From Eubacteriales Family XIII. Incertae Sedis bacterium (GTDB lineage Bacteria > Bacillota > Clostridia > Peptostreptococcales > Anaerovoracaceae): a DNA stretch of 64,000 nucleotides. The stretch spans positions 44,790-108,789 of the forward strand of contig JAISTX010000029.1 in the NCBI GenBank assembly GCA_031272365.1, in the 5' to 3' direction. The notes below the pieces were generated by a model. The model saw only the letters and a list, made by a program, of their open reading frames with translations. It did no database searches and was not told the origin of the DNA. A program made the translations under genes and the position numbers. Positions 39,835 to 48,630 of this stretch are shown here, piece after piece. How positions within the stretch are numbered: position 1 is the first letter of the stretch; each line of letters opens with the position of its first letter.

Positions 39835-40242
39835 GCGATCCCTGCAGAAGGCGTCTGGCGCTGGACGAGATCTTCGCCCAGAACAGGTGATTGCGTCATG
39901 CGGTGGCACGGTGTAAGAATGCAAACGTTTCCGCGCCCCCGTACGACGATATTGCAATCTTTTCCGCGAGTTGCGGCTCGCGCCTGTGAAGGTGCCGTGG
40001 CTGTCGAAGTATACGCTGGCGGCATAATCGCTTTGGCCGAGGACGGCGATGTGGTAGGATATACCATTCCTGATGGCAGCATAGAACGGAAAGTGCCCGA
40101 CGCGGAGCTTGCGCGGCGAAGGGCAGCATGAGCCAGGCCTGAGTCGAAATTGGCTGTGTACGGTGCGGTCTGCCGCCCGCTGGAAGAAGGTGGCGCCATG
40201 CAAAACTGGTGATGCGGGTTTGAACCCGAAGGAGGTATCCCA
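39835..40242 (+). other. 408-base stretch without a recognised gene
   Basis: Holds a possible 77-codon ORF at 39898-40131 (ATG with AGGTGA eight bases before; C-terminal half such as GDVVGYTIPDGSIERKVPD looks protein-like, N-terminal half does not) and a hairpin GGGTT/AACCC at about 40208-40219 just before the GGAGG site of the alcohol dehydrogenase. It may be the remains of a gene or a leader. No known RNA motif was recognised. Confidence 0.4.
39898..40131 (+). CDS. Hypothetical 77-residue protein
   Basis: Supported only by a start with a plausible ribosome site (AGGTGA) and a protein-like second half (residues 33-77). The first half is rich in Arg, Pro and Ala and looks non-coding. No family recognised. 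It could be the 3' part of a decayed gene. Confidence 0.25.
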   Translation: MRWHGVRMQTFPRPRTTILQSFPRVAARACEGAVAVEVYAGGIIALAEDGDVVGYTIPDGSIERKVPDAELARRRAA

Positions 40243-41406
40243 ATGGCAAATCTATTCTCTATTCCGAAAAACATCGTAACCGGGGCGGAGGCGCTCCAAA
40301 AATCCATGGCGTACATCGAGGGCTATGGCAAGAAGGCGCTGATCGTCACGGACGAGGCGATGGTGAAATACGGCAATGTCGGCAAACTGACCGCCGCGCT
40401 GGATGGCATCGGCAAAAAATACGCCGTCTACCCCGCGATCAACACGGAGCCGACGCACGCGATGATCGACGAAGGCGTCGCGCTCTACGCGGAGGAAGGC
40501 TGCGATTTTCTGATCGCTATCGGCGGCGGCAGCCCGATCGATTCCGTAAAGGCGATCGGGGCGGTCGTCGCGAACGGGGGCAGCATCACGGAATACGCGG
40601 GCAAGAAGATCGAGCTGCTGCTGCCGCGCCTCGTCGCGATCCCGACGACCGCCGGCACGGGCTCGGAGGCGACGAAGGTCTCCATCATCACCAATACGGA
40701 CACGGACGTGAAGATGCTCCTCAGCGACCCGAAGCTCATGGTGGACCTGGCGGTCGTGGACCCCGTCTTCACGCTGACCGTGCCGCCGGCCGTGACGGCC
40801 GCGACGGGGCTGGACGCACTGACGCACGCGGTGGAGGCCTATACGTCCGTGAAGGCGTTCCCGATGACGGACATCTTCGCCGTGTCGGCGGTCAAGAAGA
40901 TCTTTGCGAACATCCAGGCCGTGTATACGGACGGGTCGGACGTCGCCGCGCGGGGCGAGATGGCGAACGCGGCGCTGGAGGCCGGCATCGCGTTCAGCAA
41001 TTCGTCGGTGACGATCGTGCACGGGATGAGCCGCCCAATCGGCGCCCTCTTCCATGTCCCGCACGGGCAGTCCAACGCCGTCCTGCTCAGCGTCTGCCTC
41101 CCCTACCTCAAGCCGGGCGCGGTGGAGCGCCTGAATGACCGGGCGCACACGGCCGGCATCGCAGAGCCCGGCATGGCGCCGGACGAAGGCGCGGAGGCCT
41201 TCGTGGCCGCCACGCTGGACATCGTGAAGAGCCTGCACGTCCCGTCGCTCCAACAACTCGGCATCCAGGAAGAAGATTTCTTCAAAGCCATCCCGAAGAT
41301 GACGGAGGACGCGCTCGCGAGCGGAAGCCCCGGCAACACGCGCCGGTCGCCGTCCAAGGAGGAAATCGAGTCGCTCTACCGCGAGCTCTGGGCATCCGGG
41401 GCGTAG
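40243..41406 (+). CDS. Iron-containing alcohol dehydrogenase
   Basis: 387 residues of the group III Fe-ADH family: NAD site AIGGGSPIDSVKA near 92-104, TTAGTGSEATK near 136-146, and metal ligands in GLDALTHAVEAY and in the VHGMSRPIGALFHVPHGQ region (Asp and three His). It would interconvert an aldehyde and an alcohol. Good GGAGG site before the ATG. At the end of the catabolic cluster it is a likely sink for NADH, reducing an aldehyde made upstream. Its 3' end overlaps the convergent acyltransferase gene by 31 bases. Confidence 0.93.
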   Translation: MANLFSIPKNIVTGAEALQKSMAYIEGYGKKALIVTDEAMVKYGNVGKLTAALDGIGKKYAVYPAINTEPTHAMIDEGVALYAEEGCDFLIAIGGGSPIDSVKAIGAVVANGGSITEYAGKKIELLLPRLVAIPTTAGTGSEATKVSIITNTDTDVKMLLSDPKLMVDLAVVDPVFTLTVPPAVTAATGLDALTHAVEAYTSVKAFPMTDIFAVSAVKKIFANIQAVYTDGSDVAARGEMANAALEAGIAFSNSSVTIVHGMSRPIGALFHVPHGQSNAVLLSVCLPYLKPGAVERLNDRAHTAGIAEPGMAPDEGAEAFVAATLDIVKSLHVPSLQQLGIQEEDFFKAIPKMTEDALASGSPGNTRRSPSKEEIESLYRELWASGA

Positions 41407-42659
41407 CGCGCCGGCGCGTGCGCCAGGTACTCCTGCGCAAACTGGATCTTCGTCACGTTGAACCAGGCCGCGCCCGGCTTCGGGTAGAGGTACCAGGTGT
41501 CGTCGGGCGTCGCGAGCGTGATGCACTGGCCCTTGCCGCGGTAGTCGTACTCGTTGTGGACGGAGGGCATCGTCACAGCGGGAAAGAACAGCTCCCGCGC
41601 CCCCTCCCCGCCGTAGCCCGTGAACGACAGGCGGAAGCCCTCGGCGTCGTGGCGCAGATGCCCGCCCCCGAGCGCGACGAAGTTTTTCCCGTTCGGCAGC
41701 CACTCGACCTCGACGTCGCAGTCGAGCAGGTAGCCGCCCGCGCGAACCTCCTCCTCCGTCTCCGCGCGCTGCCACTCGTACCAGTCGGGGATGTGGATAT
41801 CGCCGGGCTCGAGCCGCCCGAGCTCCGTCATCTCCCAGGACGCCCCGCACGCCTCGCAATGCAGCCGCGCCCCCTCCGAGCGCATCCGGAACTCCGCGCC
41901 GCAACGCCGGCATTTGTACAGGCAGGCCTCCAGCCCCTCCGCGCGGAACGGCGCCCGGATGCGGATGCCCTGCTCGTACTGCCAGCGGTACTCGTCGAAC
42001 GACAGCATGCGTTCGAGCTTCTCCCGCACCTCTTCGTCCGCCGCGGCCTTGAGCCCCTCCGGCGTGTAGGCGAGCTCCACTTCGGCGGATAGCGGGATGC
42101 CCCATCGGTAGCGGAGGTTCCAGATCGGGGATTTCAAATAATTCCCGTGCATGCGGACGACGACGACGGGCACGCCGAGCAGCTTCGCCATTTTGGCCAC
42201 GGAGAGGTCCAGGCGCGAAGACGTCCCGACATTGCAATAACGCGCCTCCGGATAGACCACGCAGACGTCGCCGCGCTCGATGACGCGCTTGATGCTGCGG
42301 ATGAGCGCGACGTCGAGGATGTATTTGCGCGTGCCGAGGCAGCCGACCTGCCGGTAGATCCACTCCCCGAAGAGCTCGAAGCCCTCCATCTCGGAGACGT
42401 AGTTTGCGCGGTACGGGAACAGCGCGAGCGGCGTCACGTAGAAGTCCGTGAACGAGTGGTGCGTCGAGAGCACGAAGAACGGCGGCTTGACCCCCTTCAT
42501 GCCGATGCGCTTGATCCGGAGCCGGTCCGGGATCGTCACGACGAAGCAGATCAGCCAGATCAGCGGCATGAGGAAGAAGTTTTGCCGCGGCGGCTCACGG
42601 CGCCGGTCGAACGGCTCCGTGACGACCTTCCTCCCGGGCCGGACGGTCGTCGTCCTCAT
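41376..42659 (-). CDS. PlsC-type acyltransferase fused to a zinc ribbon
   Basis: 427 residues from the ATG at 42659, which overlaps the permease stop by ATGA. After a membrane helix (about 28-44) comes an acyltransferase domain with HHSFTD (HX4D motif, near 70) and VVYPEARY (the PEG/PEA motif, near 143), as in 1-acylglycerol-3-phosphate acyltransferases. Near 255-290 two Cys pairs, CRRCG and CEACG, form a zinc ribbon that normal PlsC lacks, followed by about 130 residues of unrecognised, Trp-rich sequence. The substrate may be a lyso-phospholipid or a different lipid. Confidence 0.82.
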   Translation of the reverse strand: MRTTTVRPGRKVVTEPFDRRREPPRQNFFLMPLIWLICFVVTIPDRLRIKRIGMKGVKPPFFVLSTHHSFTDFYVTPLALFPYRANYVSEMEGFELFGEWIYRQVGCLGTRKYILDVALIRSIKRVIERGDVCVVYPEARYCNVGTSSRLDLSVAKMAKLLGVPVVVVRMHGNYLKSPIWNLRYRWGIPLSAEVELAYTPEGLKAAADEEVREKLERMLSFDEYRWQYEQGIRIRAPFRAEGLEACLYKCRRCGAEFRMRSEGARLHCEACGASWEMTELGRLEPGDIHIPDWYEWQRAETEEEVRAGGYLLDCDVEVEWLPNGKNFVALGGGHLRHDAEGFRLSFTGYGGEGARELFFPAVTMPSVHNEYDYRGKGQCITLATPDDTWYLYPKPGAAWFNVTKIQFAQEYLAHAPARYAPDAQSSR

Positions 42660-44146
42660 GCCGAGAGCTCCCCCCTGTCCCGGAGCAGGAAGGCGCGGAC
42701 CGGGCGGATGCGCGACAGGCCGTAGTACAGGACGCCCGTGCCGAGGAGCGAAAACCCCGTCGGCGTCAGCGTGAACAGCGCGCGGTTGTGGATCTCGCCG
42801 GTCACGGGGTTGTACACGAGGAGCGACATCGCGATCCCCGCGCAGACGCAGGCGAGGCCGACCCAGTTGAACCCGCCCGTGTACTCGTACGCCGTGTGCC
42901 CCGGCAGCCCGTAGGCGGAGCGGAGCGAAAACCGCTGCTTCCGCACGAGGAAGAAGTCGACGAGGAGCAGCCCGGCCAGCGGCGCGTACACGCAGGCGGA
43001 GAGCGTCAGGAAGGCGCCGAAGTAGTCCAGCAGCCGGCCCCATGCGCACAATCCGCAGACGTAGAGCATCAGGATTATTATCAAAAATCTATAATTGGCG
43101 CGCGGGAAGGACGACTTCAGGACGACGCCGTAGATGTAGGCGCCGACGGCCTGCGTGCCGATGTTGGCGAAGGCGACGAGCAGGAGCGAGCAGACCGCGA
43201 GCGACGGGGCCGCCAGCTTCGCGAGCATCATCGTGGGGTCGTCAACCATTTCGCCTGTCACCTGCTGCGTGGCGATGGCCATGACCGCGCCGACCACGAC
43301 GAAGAAGGCGCCGGAGATGCCCTGGGACAGGACGCTCGACCAGTAGCCGCCGCGCTCCGTCTTCGTGAGCCGCGGCAGCTCGCCCATCCCACCGATGAGC
43401 GTGATGACGAAGGCGAAATTGCCCTCGACCGAGAGGATGTACGGCACGACGCTGTCCGTGCCGAAGGGCAGGGGCGGCCGGTAGGCCAGGATCGCCTCGA
43501 AGGTCGCCGAGCGGAACCCTATGACGACGACCATCACGCCGACCGCGAGGAGCAGCGGCACGAGGATGCGCGTCGCCCACGTGATCATGCCGAGCCCGCG
43601 GTAGGCGATCATCGTCCCCAGCACGACGCAGAGGATCGCGAGCAGGGTGAAGCCCCACCGCGCCGTTTCCAGCCCGTAGAGGCTCCCGAGGTTCGCCATC
43701 GAGGACGCGAACATGTCCGCGCTGACCGCGTACCACGGGTAGTTGACGAGGATGATGAGCGGGATCATGACCTTGATGCCCAGGCGCCCGAACACGGCGC
43801 GCAGCCAGACCCAGATGTCGATGCCGTAGCGGGCGGAGAGGATGTTCGGGAGCTGGTAGATCCCCATCATGAGCAGCGAGCCGAAGACTACGCCGATGAC
43901 GATCTGCCGGAACCCGACGAGCGTCGACAGGTAGGAGCCCGTCGTGTAGCTCCAGGTCGCGATGTTGTAGCCCGACAGCACGAGGAACGCGTCCATGAAG
44001 CCGTAGATGCGCTTGTTTTTCAGCACGGGGACGACGCCGAAGACGGCTTCCTTCTCGGCGCCTGCGACGCGGCGCGCCCGGCCTGCTGCCGCAGCGGCAG
44101 CCGGTGTGCCCTGCTGGCCTCCGCCCTGCCTGCCCCCGCCGCTCAT
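42656..44146 (-). CDS. NCS1 family permease (purine/cytosine/hydantoin type)
   Basis: 496 residues with about twelve membrane helices. The first helix contains DAFLVLSGYNIATWSYTTGSY and the region LVNYPWYAVSADMFAS is typical of NCS1 (CodB-like) transporters, which bring in nucleobases, hydantoins or thiamine precursors. The first 25 residues are Gly/Ala/Gln-rich and look disordered. Its start overlaps the stop of a 52-residue membrane protein gene by ATGA, and its stop overlaps the acyltransferase start in the same way. Confidence 0.88.
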   Translation of the reverse strand: MSGGGRQGGGQQGTPAAAAAAGRARRVAGAEKEAVFGVVPVLKNKRIYGFMDAFLVLSGYNIATWSYTTGSYLSTLVGFRQIVIGVVFGSLLMMGIYQLPNILSARYGIDIWVWLRAVFGRLGIKVMIPLIILVNYPWYAVSADMFASSMANLGSLYGLETARWGFTLLAILCVVLGTMIAYRGLGMITWATRILVPLLLAVGVMVVVIGFRSATFEAILAYRPPLPFGTDSVVPYILSVEGNFAFVITLIGGMGELPRLTKTERGGYWSSVLSQGISGAFFVVVGAVMAIATQQVTGEMVDDPTMMLAKLAAPSLAVCSLLLVAFANIGTQAVGAYIYGVVLKSSFPRANYRFLIIILMLYVCGLCAWGRLLDYFGAFLTLSACVYAPLAGLLLVDFFLVRKQRFSLRSAYGLPGHTAYEYTGGFNWVGLACVCAGIAMSLLVYNPVTGEIHNRALFTLTPTGFSLLGTGVLYYGLSRIRPVRAFLLRDRGELSA

Positions 44147-44301
44147 CCGAGGAACCCCCCGGCGATCACGAGCGCGAGCGACACGCCGACGACCGCGGCC
44201 GCGATGATGTAGTCCTTGCGCGAAAAGCGCTTCGGGAACTCGTAAGACGGGCTCTCCATCTCCGAGACCTTCGCTTCTATTTCCCTGTTGACCTCGTCCA
44301 T
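44143..44301 (-). CDS. Small membrane protein coupled to NCS1 permease
   Basis: 52 residues from the ATG at 44301, seven bases after AGGAGAGG. An acidic N-terminus (DEVNREIEAKVSEMES) and one C-terminal membrane helix ending AGGFLG. TATAAT at 44335-44330 is its likely -10. The four-base overlap with the permease suggests a fixed partner, similar in idea to MetS. Confidence 0.72.
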   Translation of the reverse strand: MDEVNREIEAKVSEMESPSYEFPKRFSRKDYIIAAAVVGVSLALVIAGGFLG

Positions 44302-44329
44302 GATTTTTCCTCTCCTATCTGTTCCAGCC

Positions 44330-44335
44330 ATTATA
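44330..44335 (-). promoter_or_regulatory. -10 box of the small protein/NCS1/acyltransferase operon
   Basis: TATAAT on the minus strand, 28 bases before the ATG at 44301; -35 not clear. Confidence 0.5.
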
Positions 44336-44396
44336 CCATGGGCAAAGCATACACGCCGGCGCGGCGCGGGGTCATGAAGCGCAGGTTAAGCGTCGG

Positions 44397-44912
44397 TTAA
44401 ACCTGGATTAACTGTATCTTGACGCGGCCGGCGAAGAGGGTCGCGAAGAGCGCGCCCACGAAGATGCCGCAGCCGTCGAAGCCGATGTCCATGAGCATGG
44501 CCGCGCGGCCAGGGACGAAAGACTGGTGGAGCTCGTCGAGCCCCGCGTAGCACACGCCGATGAAGACAGCGAAAAAGAAGCCCCGGAAGAGCCGGCCCGC
44601 CGTGCGGTCCTCCGGCAGCAGCCAGGAGTGGAACGCGGCGGCGAGGAAGAGGCCCAGCAGCGCGTACTCCGAGAAATGCGCGGCCTTGCGCACCTGCCAA
44701 TTCAGCAGCTCCAGCGCGCCCTCGTACGCCGCGCCGCCGAGGCTGTCGAAGGTGGGGATGAGCCGCACGAGCACGCGCACGACGGCGCTGCTCAGCCGCG
44801 ACGACTCCTCGCCGGGCATGGACGACATGTAGTAGATGAAAGCCATCATGAACCCGGCGAGCCCGATGGAAACCAGCGTCTTCCGGATGATGCTGCGCGT
44901 GCGCTTCTTCAT
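44397..44912 (-). CDS. VanZ family membrane protein
   Basis: 171 residues, four to five membrane helices, with the VanZ-like pattern RKAAHFSEYALLGLFLA and LDELHQSFVPGRAAMLMDIGFDGCG. VanZ in enterococci gives low teicoplanin resistance; most chromosomal homologues have unknown roles in the envelope. The gene at 44960 is 47 bases upstream in the same direction. Confidence 0.88.
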   Translation of the reverse strand: MKKRTRSIIRKTLVSIGLAGFMMAFIYYMSSMPGEESSRLSSAVVRVLVRLIPTFDSLGGAAYEGALELLNWQVRKAAHFSEYALLGLFLAAAFHSWLLPEDRTAGRLFRGFFFAVFIGVCYAGLDELHQSFVPGRAAMLMDIGFDGCGIFVGALFATLFAGRVKIQLIQV

Positions 44913-44959
44913 GCCTTACGGGGCGGCCGGCGTCGGGCGGCCGCGCAGGGGGCAGCCCC

Positions 44960-45346
44960 CTACGCCTCCCCGCCCAGCATCCAGTGCCAGAGCTGGAACG
45001 AAACGCCGAAGGGCGCCTCCTTCTTCCTCCGGAACAGCGGGAAACAGAAGACGTTGCGCAGGAACGGGCCCACGACGATGGCAAGCGTCAGGAGGCCCGC
45101 GACGAACAGCGTCGACAGCGTCGTCAGGAGCAACGGTGCAAGCCAGCGGACGCCCTCGATATACCAGAGCGCGCATTTGACGGACGCAAAGATGGCGGCG
45201 CCCGCAAGCAGCCCGCCGAACTGCGGGAACAGCCGGGCCCCGGGCAGGACGCGCCGCCGCCGCCGGTAGAGGGCGGGGGCGAAGCGTATGATGGCGTAGG
45301 CAGCGCCCGCGCCGACGAGGTATTCCGCCCATTCAAATCCTGCCAT
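44960..45346 (-). CDS. Hypothetical membrane protein
   Basis: 128 residues with three hydrophobic stretches (about 8-24, 43-60, 68-96) and an Arg-rich loop (ALYRRRRRVLP). Starts just after the ppdK stop, with AAGGAAAAGG before its ATG, so it is co-transcribed. No family recognised. A perfect short GGGGGC/GCCCCC hairpin lies at its downstream edge (about 44946-44960). Confidence 0.6.
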   Translation of the reverse strand: MAGFEWAEYLVGAGAAYAIIRFAPALYRRRRRVLPGARLFPQFGGLLAGAAIFASVKCALWYIEGVRWLAPLLLTTLSTLFVAGLLTLAIVVGPFLRNVFCFPLFRRKKEAPFGVSFQLWHWMLGGEA

Positions 45347-45350
45347 AGGG

Positions 45351-47993
45351 CTACGCCTTTTCCTTTTCTTCCTTCAGCGCCGCCTGCGCCGCCGCAAGGC
45401 GCGCGATCGGCACGCGGAACGGCGAGCAGCTCACGTACGCGAGCCCCGCGCGGTAGCAGAACTCGACCGACGACGGGTCGCCGCCGTGCTCCCCGCAGAT
45501 GCCGAGCTTGATGTCCGGGCGCGTGTGCTTGCCGAGCCGGACCGCCGCCTGCACGAGCTTGCCGACGCCGTTTTGGTCGAGCCGCGCGAACGGGTCGTTC
45601 TCGTAGATCTTTTTCTCATAGTACGCCTCGAGGAATTTGCCCGCGTCGTCGCGCGAGAAGCCGAACGTCATCTGCGTCAGATCGTTCGTGCCGAAGGAGA
45701 AAAACTCCGCCTCCTGCGCGATCTCGTCCGCCGTGATCGCCGCGCGCGGGATCTCGATCATCGTACCCACCATGTATTTCATCGGAAGGCCGCTCGCCGC
45801 GATCAGGCGGTCGGCGGTCTCCGTGATGATGCCCTTCACGTACTGCAGCTCCTTCAGCTCGCCCACGAGCGGCACCATGATCTCGGGCACGATCACCCAT
45901 TCCGGGTGCGCCTTCTGCACATTGATCGCCGCCTCGATGATCGCCTGCGTCTGCATCTCGCCGATCTCCGGGTAGGTGACGTCGAGCCGGCAGCCGCGGT
46001 GCCCCATCATCGGGTTGAACTCATGCAGCGACGCGATGATGGCCTTGAGCTCGTCGACCGACATGCCCATCTCGGAGGCCAGCGCGACGATGTCGCCCTC
46101 CTCCGTCGGGAGGAACTCGTGCAGCGGCGGGTCGAGCAGCCGGATCGTGACCGGGTTGCCCTCCATCGCCACATAGATGCCCTCGAAGTCGCCGCGCTGC
46201 ATCGGCAGCAGCTTCGCGAGCGCCGCCTTGCGCTGCTCCACGGTCTTAGAGACGATCATCTCGCGGATGGCCGCGATGCGGTCCGCCTCGAAAAACATAT
46301 GCTCCGTGCGGCACAGGCCGATGCCCTCCGCGCCGAAGCGCATCGCCTGCGCGGCGTCTGCCGGCGTGTCCGCGTTCGTGCGCACCTTCATCGTGCGGTA
46401 TTTGTCCGCCCATTCCATGATGCGGCCGAAATGCCCGCCGATGGAGGCAGGCACCGTCTTGATCGCCTCGCCGTACACATTGCCCGTCGAGCCGTCAAGC
46501 GAGATCCAGTCGCCCTCGCCGTACGTCTTGCCGCCGAGCGTGAACGTCTTCGCCGCCTCGTCGAACACGATCTCGCCGAGGCCGGATACGCAGCACGTCC
46601 CCATGCCGCGCGCCACGACCGCCGCGTGCGACGTCATGCCGCCGCGCGCCGTCAGGATGCCCTTCGCGTAGTGCATCCCCTCGATGTCCTCCGGCGAGGT
46701 CTCGAGGCGCACGAGCACCACGTCCGCGCCCTTCTTCACCGTCCACTCCGTCGCGTCCTCCGCCGTGAAGACGACCTGCCCGCAGGCCGCGCCCGGCGAG
46801 GCCGGAAGGCCCTTGCCGATCGGCACCGCCTTCGAAAGCTCGCCCGCGTCGAACTGCGGGTGGAGCAGCGCGTCGATCTGCTTCGGGTCGATGGACAGCA
46901 CCGCGTCCTTCTCCGAGATCATCCCCTCGTCCACGAGGTCGCACGCGATCTTGAACGCCGCCGCCGCCGTCCGCTTGCCGTTGCGCGTCTGCAGCATGTA
47001 CAGCTTGCCCTCTTCAATCGTAAACTCCATGTCCTGCATGTCGCGGTAGTGCTTCTCCAGCGTGTCCACGATCTCGACAAACTGCCCGTACACCGCCGGG
47101 TTCGTCTCCTTGAGCTGGTCGATCGTCTGCGGCGTCCGCACGCCCGCGACGACGTCCTCGCCCTGCGCGTTCATGAGGAACTCGCCGTACAGCCCCTTGT
47201 CGCCCGTCGACGGGTTGCGCGAAAACGCCACACCCGTGCCGCTCGTGTCGCCCATATTGCCGAACACCATCGACTGCACATTGACGGCCGTGCCCCAAGA
47301 GCTCGGAATGTCGTTCATCCTTCTATAATAAATAGCCCTGGGATTGTCCCAGCTGCGGAAGACAGCCTTGATGGCGCCAAACAGCTGCTCGACGGGGTCG
47401 GTCGGGAAGTCCTGTCCGATCTTGCTCTTGTACTCGGCCTTGAACTGCTCCGCGAGCTCCTTCAGGTCGTCCGCCGTCAGCTCCGTGTCCTGCGTCACGC
47501 CGCGCTTCGCCTTCATCTCGTCGATGAGCTTCTCGAAATACGCCTTGCCGACCTCCATGACGACGTCGGAGTACATCTGGATGAAGCGCCGGTAGCTGTC
47601 GTACGCGAAGCGGGGGTTGCCCGTCTTCTTCGCGAAGCTCTCCACGACCGTCTCGTTGAGGCCGAGGTTCAGGATCGTGTCCATCATGCCCGGCATCGAC
47701 GCCCGCGCGCCGGAGCGGACGCTCACGAGCAGCGGGTTGTCCGGGTCGCCGAACTTCTTCCCCGCGATCGCCTCGAGCTTCCCGATATAGTCAAGGATCT
47801 CCGCGCGGATGCTGTCCGAGATCTGCTCCCCATCCTCATAGTACTTCGTGCAGGCTTCCGTCGTGATCGTGAAGCCCTGCGGCACCGGCATCCCCAGTCC
47901 CGTCATCTCCGCAAGGTTCGCCCCCTTGCCGCCGAGCAGGTTGCGCATGCTTGCATCGCCTTCGCTGAAAAGATAGACATACTTCGTACTCAT
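45351..47993 (-). CDS. ppdK: Pyruvate, phosphate dikinase
   Basis: 880 residues from the ATG at 47993 with GGAG nine bases upstream; the longer frame to 48140 runs into the queT promoter region and is rejected. N-terminal ATP-grasp part (LLGGKGANLAEM), phosphohistidine domain GGMTSHAAVVARGMG near 450, and the TIM-barrel PEP/pyruvate site with GICGEHGGDP near 830. It converts pyruvate, ATP and phosphate to PEP, AMP and PPi, or runs in reverse during PPi-linked glycolysis in anaerobes. Confidence 0.97.
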   Translation of the reverse strand: MSTKYVYLFSEGDASMRNLLGGKGANLAEMTGLGMPVPQGFTITTEACTKYYEDGEQISDSIRAEILDYIGKLEAIAGKKFGDPDNPLLVSVRSGARASMPGMMDTILNLGLNETVVESFAKKTGNPRFAYDSYRRFIQMYSDVVMEVGKAYFEKLIDEMKAKRGVTQDTELTADDLKELAEQFKAEYKSKIGQDFPTDPVEQLFGAIKAVFRSWDNPRAIYYRRMNDIPSSWGTAVNVQSMVFGNMGDTSGTGVAFSRNPSTGDKGLYGEFLMNAQGEDVVAGVRTPQTIDQLKETNPAVYGQFVEIVDTLEKHYRDMQDMEFTIEEGKLYMLQTRNGKRTAAAAFKIACDLVDEGMISEKDAVLSIDPKQIDALLHPQFDAGELSKAVPIGKGLPASPGAACGQVVFTAEDATEWTVKKGADVVLVRLETSPEDIEGMHYAKGILTARGGMTSHAAVVARGMGTCCVSGLGEIVFDEAAKTFTLGGKTYGEGDWISLDGSTGNVYGEAIKTVPASIGGHFGRIMEWADKYRTMKVRTNADTPADAAQAMRFGAEGIGLCRTEHMFFEADRIAAIREMIVSKTVEQRKAALAKLLPMQRGDFEGIYVAMEGNPVTIRLLDPPLHEFLPTEEGDIVALASEMGMSVDELKAIIASLHEFNPMMGHRGCRLDVTYPEIGEMQTQAIIEAAINVQKAHPEWVIVPEIMVPLVGELKELQYVKGIITETADRLIAASGLPMKYMVGTMIEIPRAAITADEIAQEAEFFSFGTNDLTQMTFGFSRDDAGKFLEAYYEKKIYENDPFARLDQNGVGKLVQAAVRLGKHTRPDIKLGICGEHGGDPSSVEFCYRAGLAYVSCSPFRVPIARLAAAQAALKEEKEKA

Positions 47994-48057
47994 TTGACAA
48001 TACTCCTTTATTGAACCATAATAATAACAAACCATTCTACCACAAAGGAGAGAAATA

Positions 48058-48597
48058 ATGAACCAGGTACCGGAAAACCCTGAGGAAAAAAACCGGAGCT
48101 CGTTCCTGAGCGTCCGATTCCTCACACAAGCAGCCATCATCGCAGGCGTCTACGCGGCACTCACCGTCGCGCTCGCCCCCATCAGCTACGGCCCCATGCA
48201 GGCGCGCGTCTCCGAGGCCCTCACCGTCCTGCCGTTCTTCACGCCGGCGGCGGTCCCGGGGCTCTTCGTCGGCTGCCTGCTCGCCAACATGATCAGCCCG
48301 TACGGCACGGCCGACCTCGTCCTCGGAAGCCTCGCGACGCTGCTCGCCGCGCTGTGCTCCTACAAATTGCGCAGCCGCCCGGCGCTCGTGCCGCTGCCGC
48401 CCGTCGTCTTCAACGGCCTCATCATCGGCGGCATGCTCTGCTTCGTCTACGACGTGCAGCCGGTGCCGGACAGCACAGCCCTCTCGTTCCTCGTGGACGC
48501 AGCGTGGGTCGCCATCGGCGAGGCCGTCACGTGCTACGTCCTCGGCCTCATCCTCCTGCACGTACTAAAACGCCACAGCCGGATCTTCCGGTTGTAA
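48058..48597 (+). CDS. queT: QueT family transporter (queuosine precursor uptake)
   Basis: 179 residues with about five membrane helices; FLTQAAIIAGVYAALTVALAPISYGPMQ-type start (positions 20-47) and FFTPAAVPGLFVGCLLAN are typical of QueT. As the S component of an ECF transporter it would bind a queuosine precursor; no ECF energising module is in the window. AAAGGAGA precedes the ATG. I see no preQ1 riboswitch in the 64-base gap before it. Confidence 0.9.
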   Translation: MNQVPENPEEKNRSSFLSVRFLTQAAIIAGVYAALTVALAPISYGPMQARVSEALTVLPFFTPAAVPGLFVGCLLANMISPYGTADLVLGSLATLLAALCSYKLRSRPALVPLPPVVFNGLIIGGMLCFVYDVQPVPDSTALSFLVDAAWVAIGEAVTCYVLGLILLHVLKRHSRIFRL

Positions 48598-48601
48598 AGG
48601 G

Positions 48602-48626
48602 AAGGCAGCCTTGCGGCTGCCTTTCT
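48602..48626. terminator. Bidirectional terminator between queT and catalase
   Basis: AAGGCAGCC at 48602-48610, loop TTGC, GGCTGCCTT at 48615-48623, followed by TCT-rich sequence. Serves the convergent queT and katA. Confidence 0.88.
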
Positions 48627-48630
48627 GTTC

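Noticed and set aside
39903..39925. TGGCAC followed by TGCA before the alcohol dehydrogenase, a possible second sigma-54 promoter
   Set aside because: Spacing between the two halves is too long for a -24/-12 promoter.
44946..44960. GGGGGC/GCCCCC hairpin as a terminator
   Set aside because: No T-run follows in either direction; it may be a small palindromic repeat only.
45486..48014. 842-codon plus-strand ORF opposite ppdK
   Set aside because: Same reason; composition is that of a shadow frame and ppdK is unambiguous.
48000..48057. preQ1 riboswitch before queT
   Set aside because: The gap is short and AT-rich and shows no pseudoknot-like pairing.
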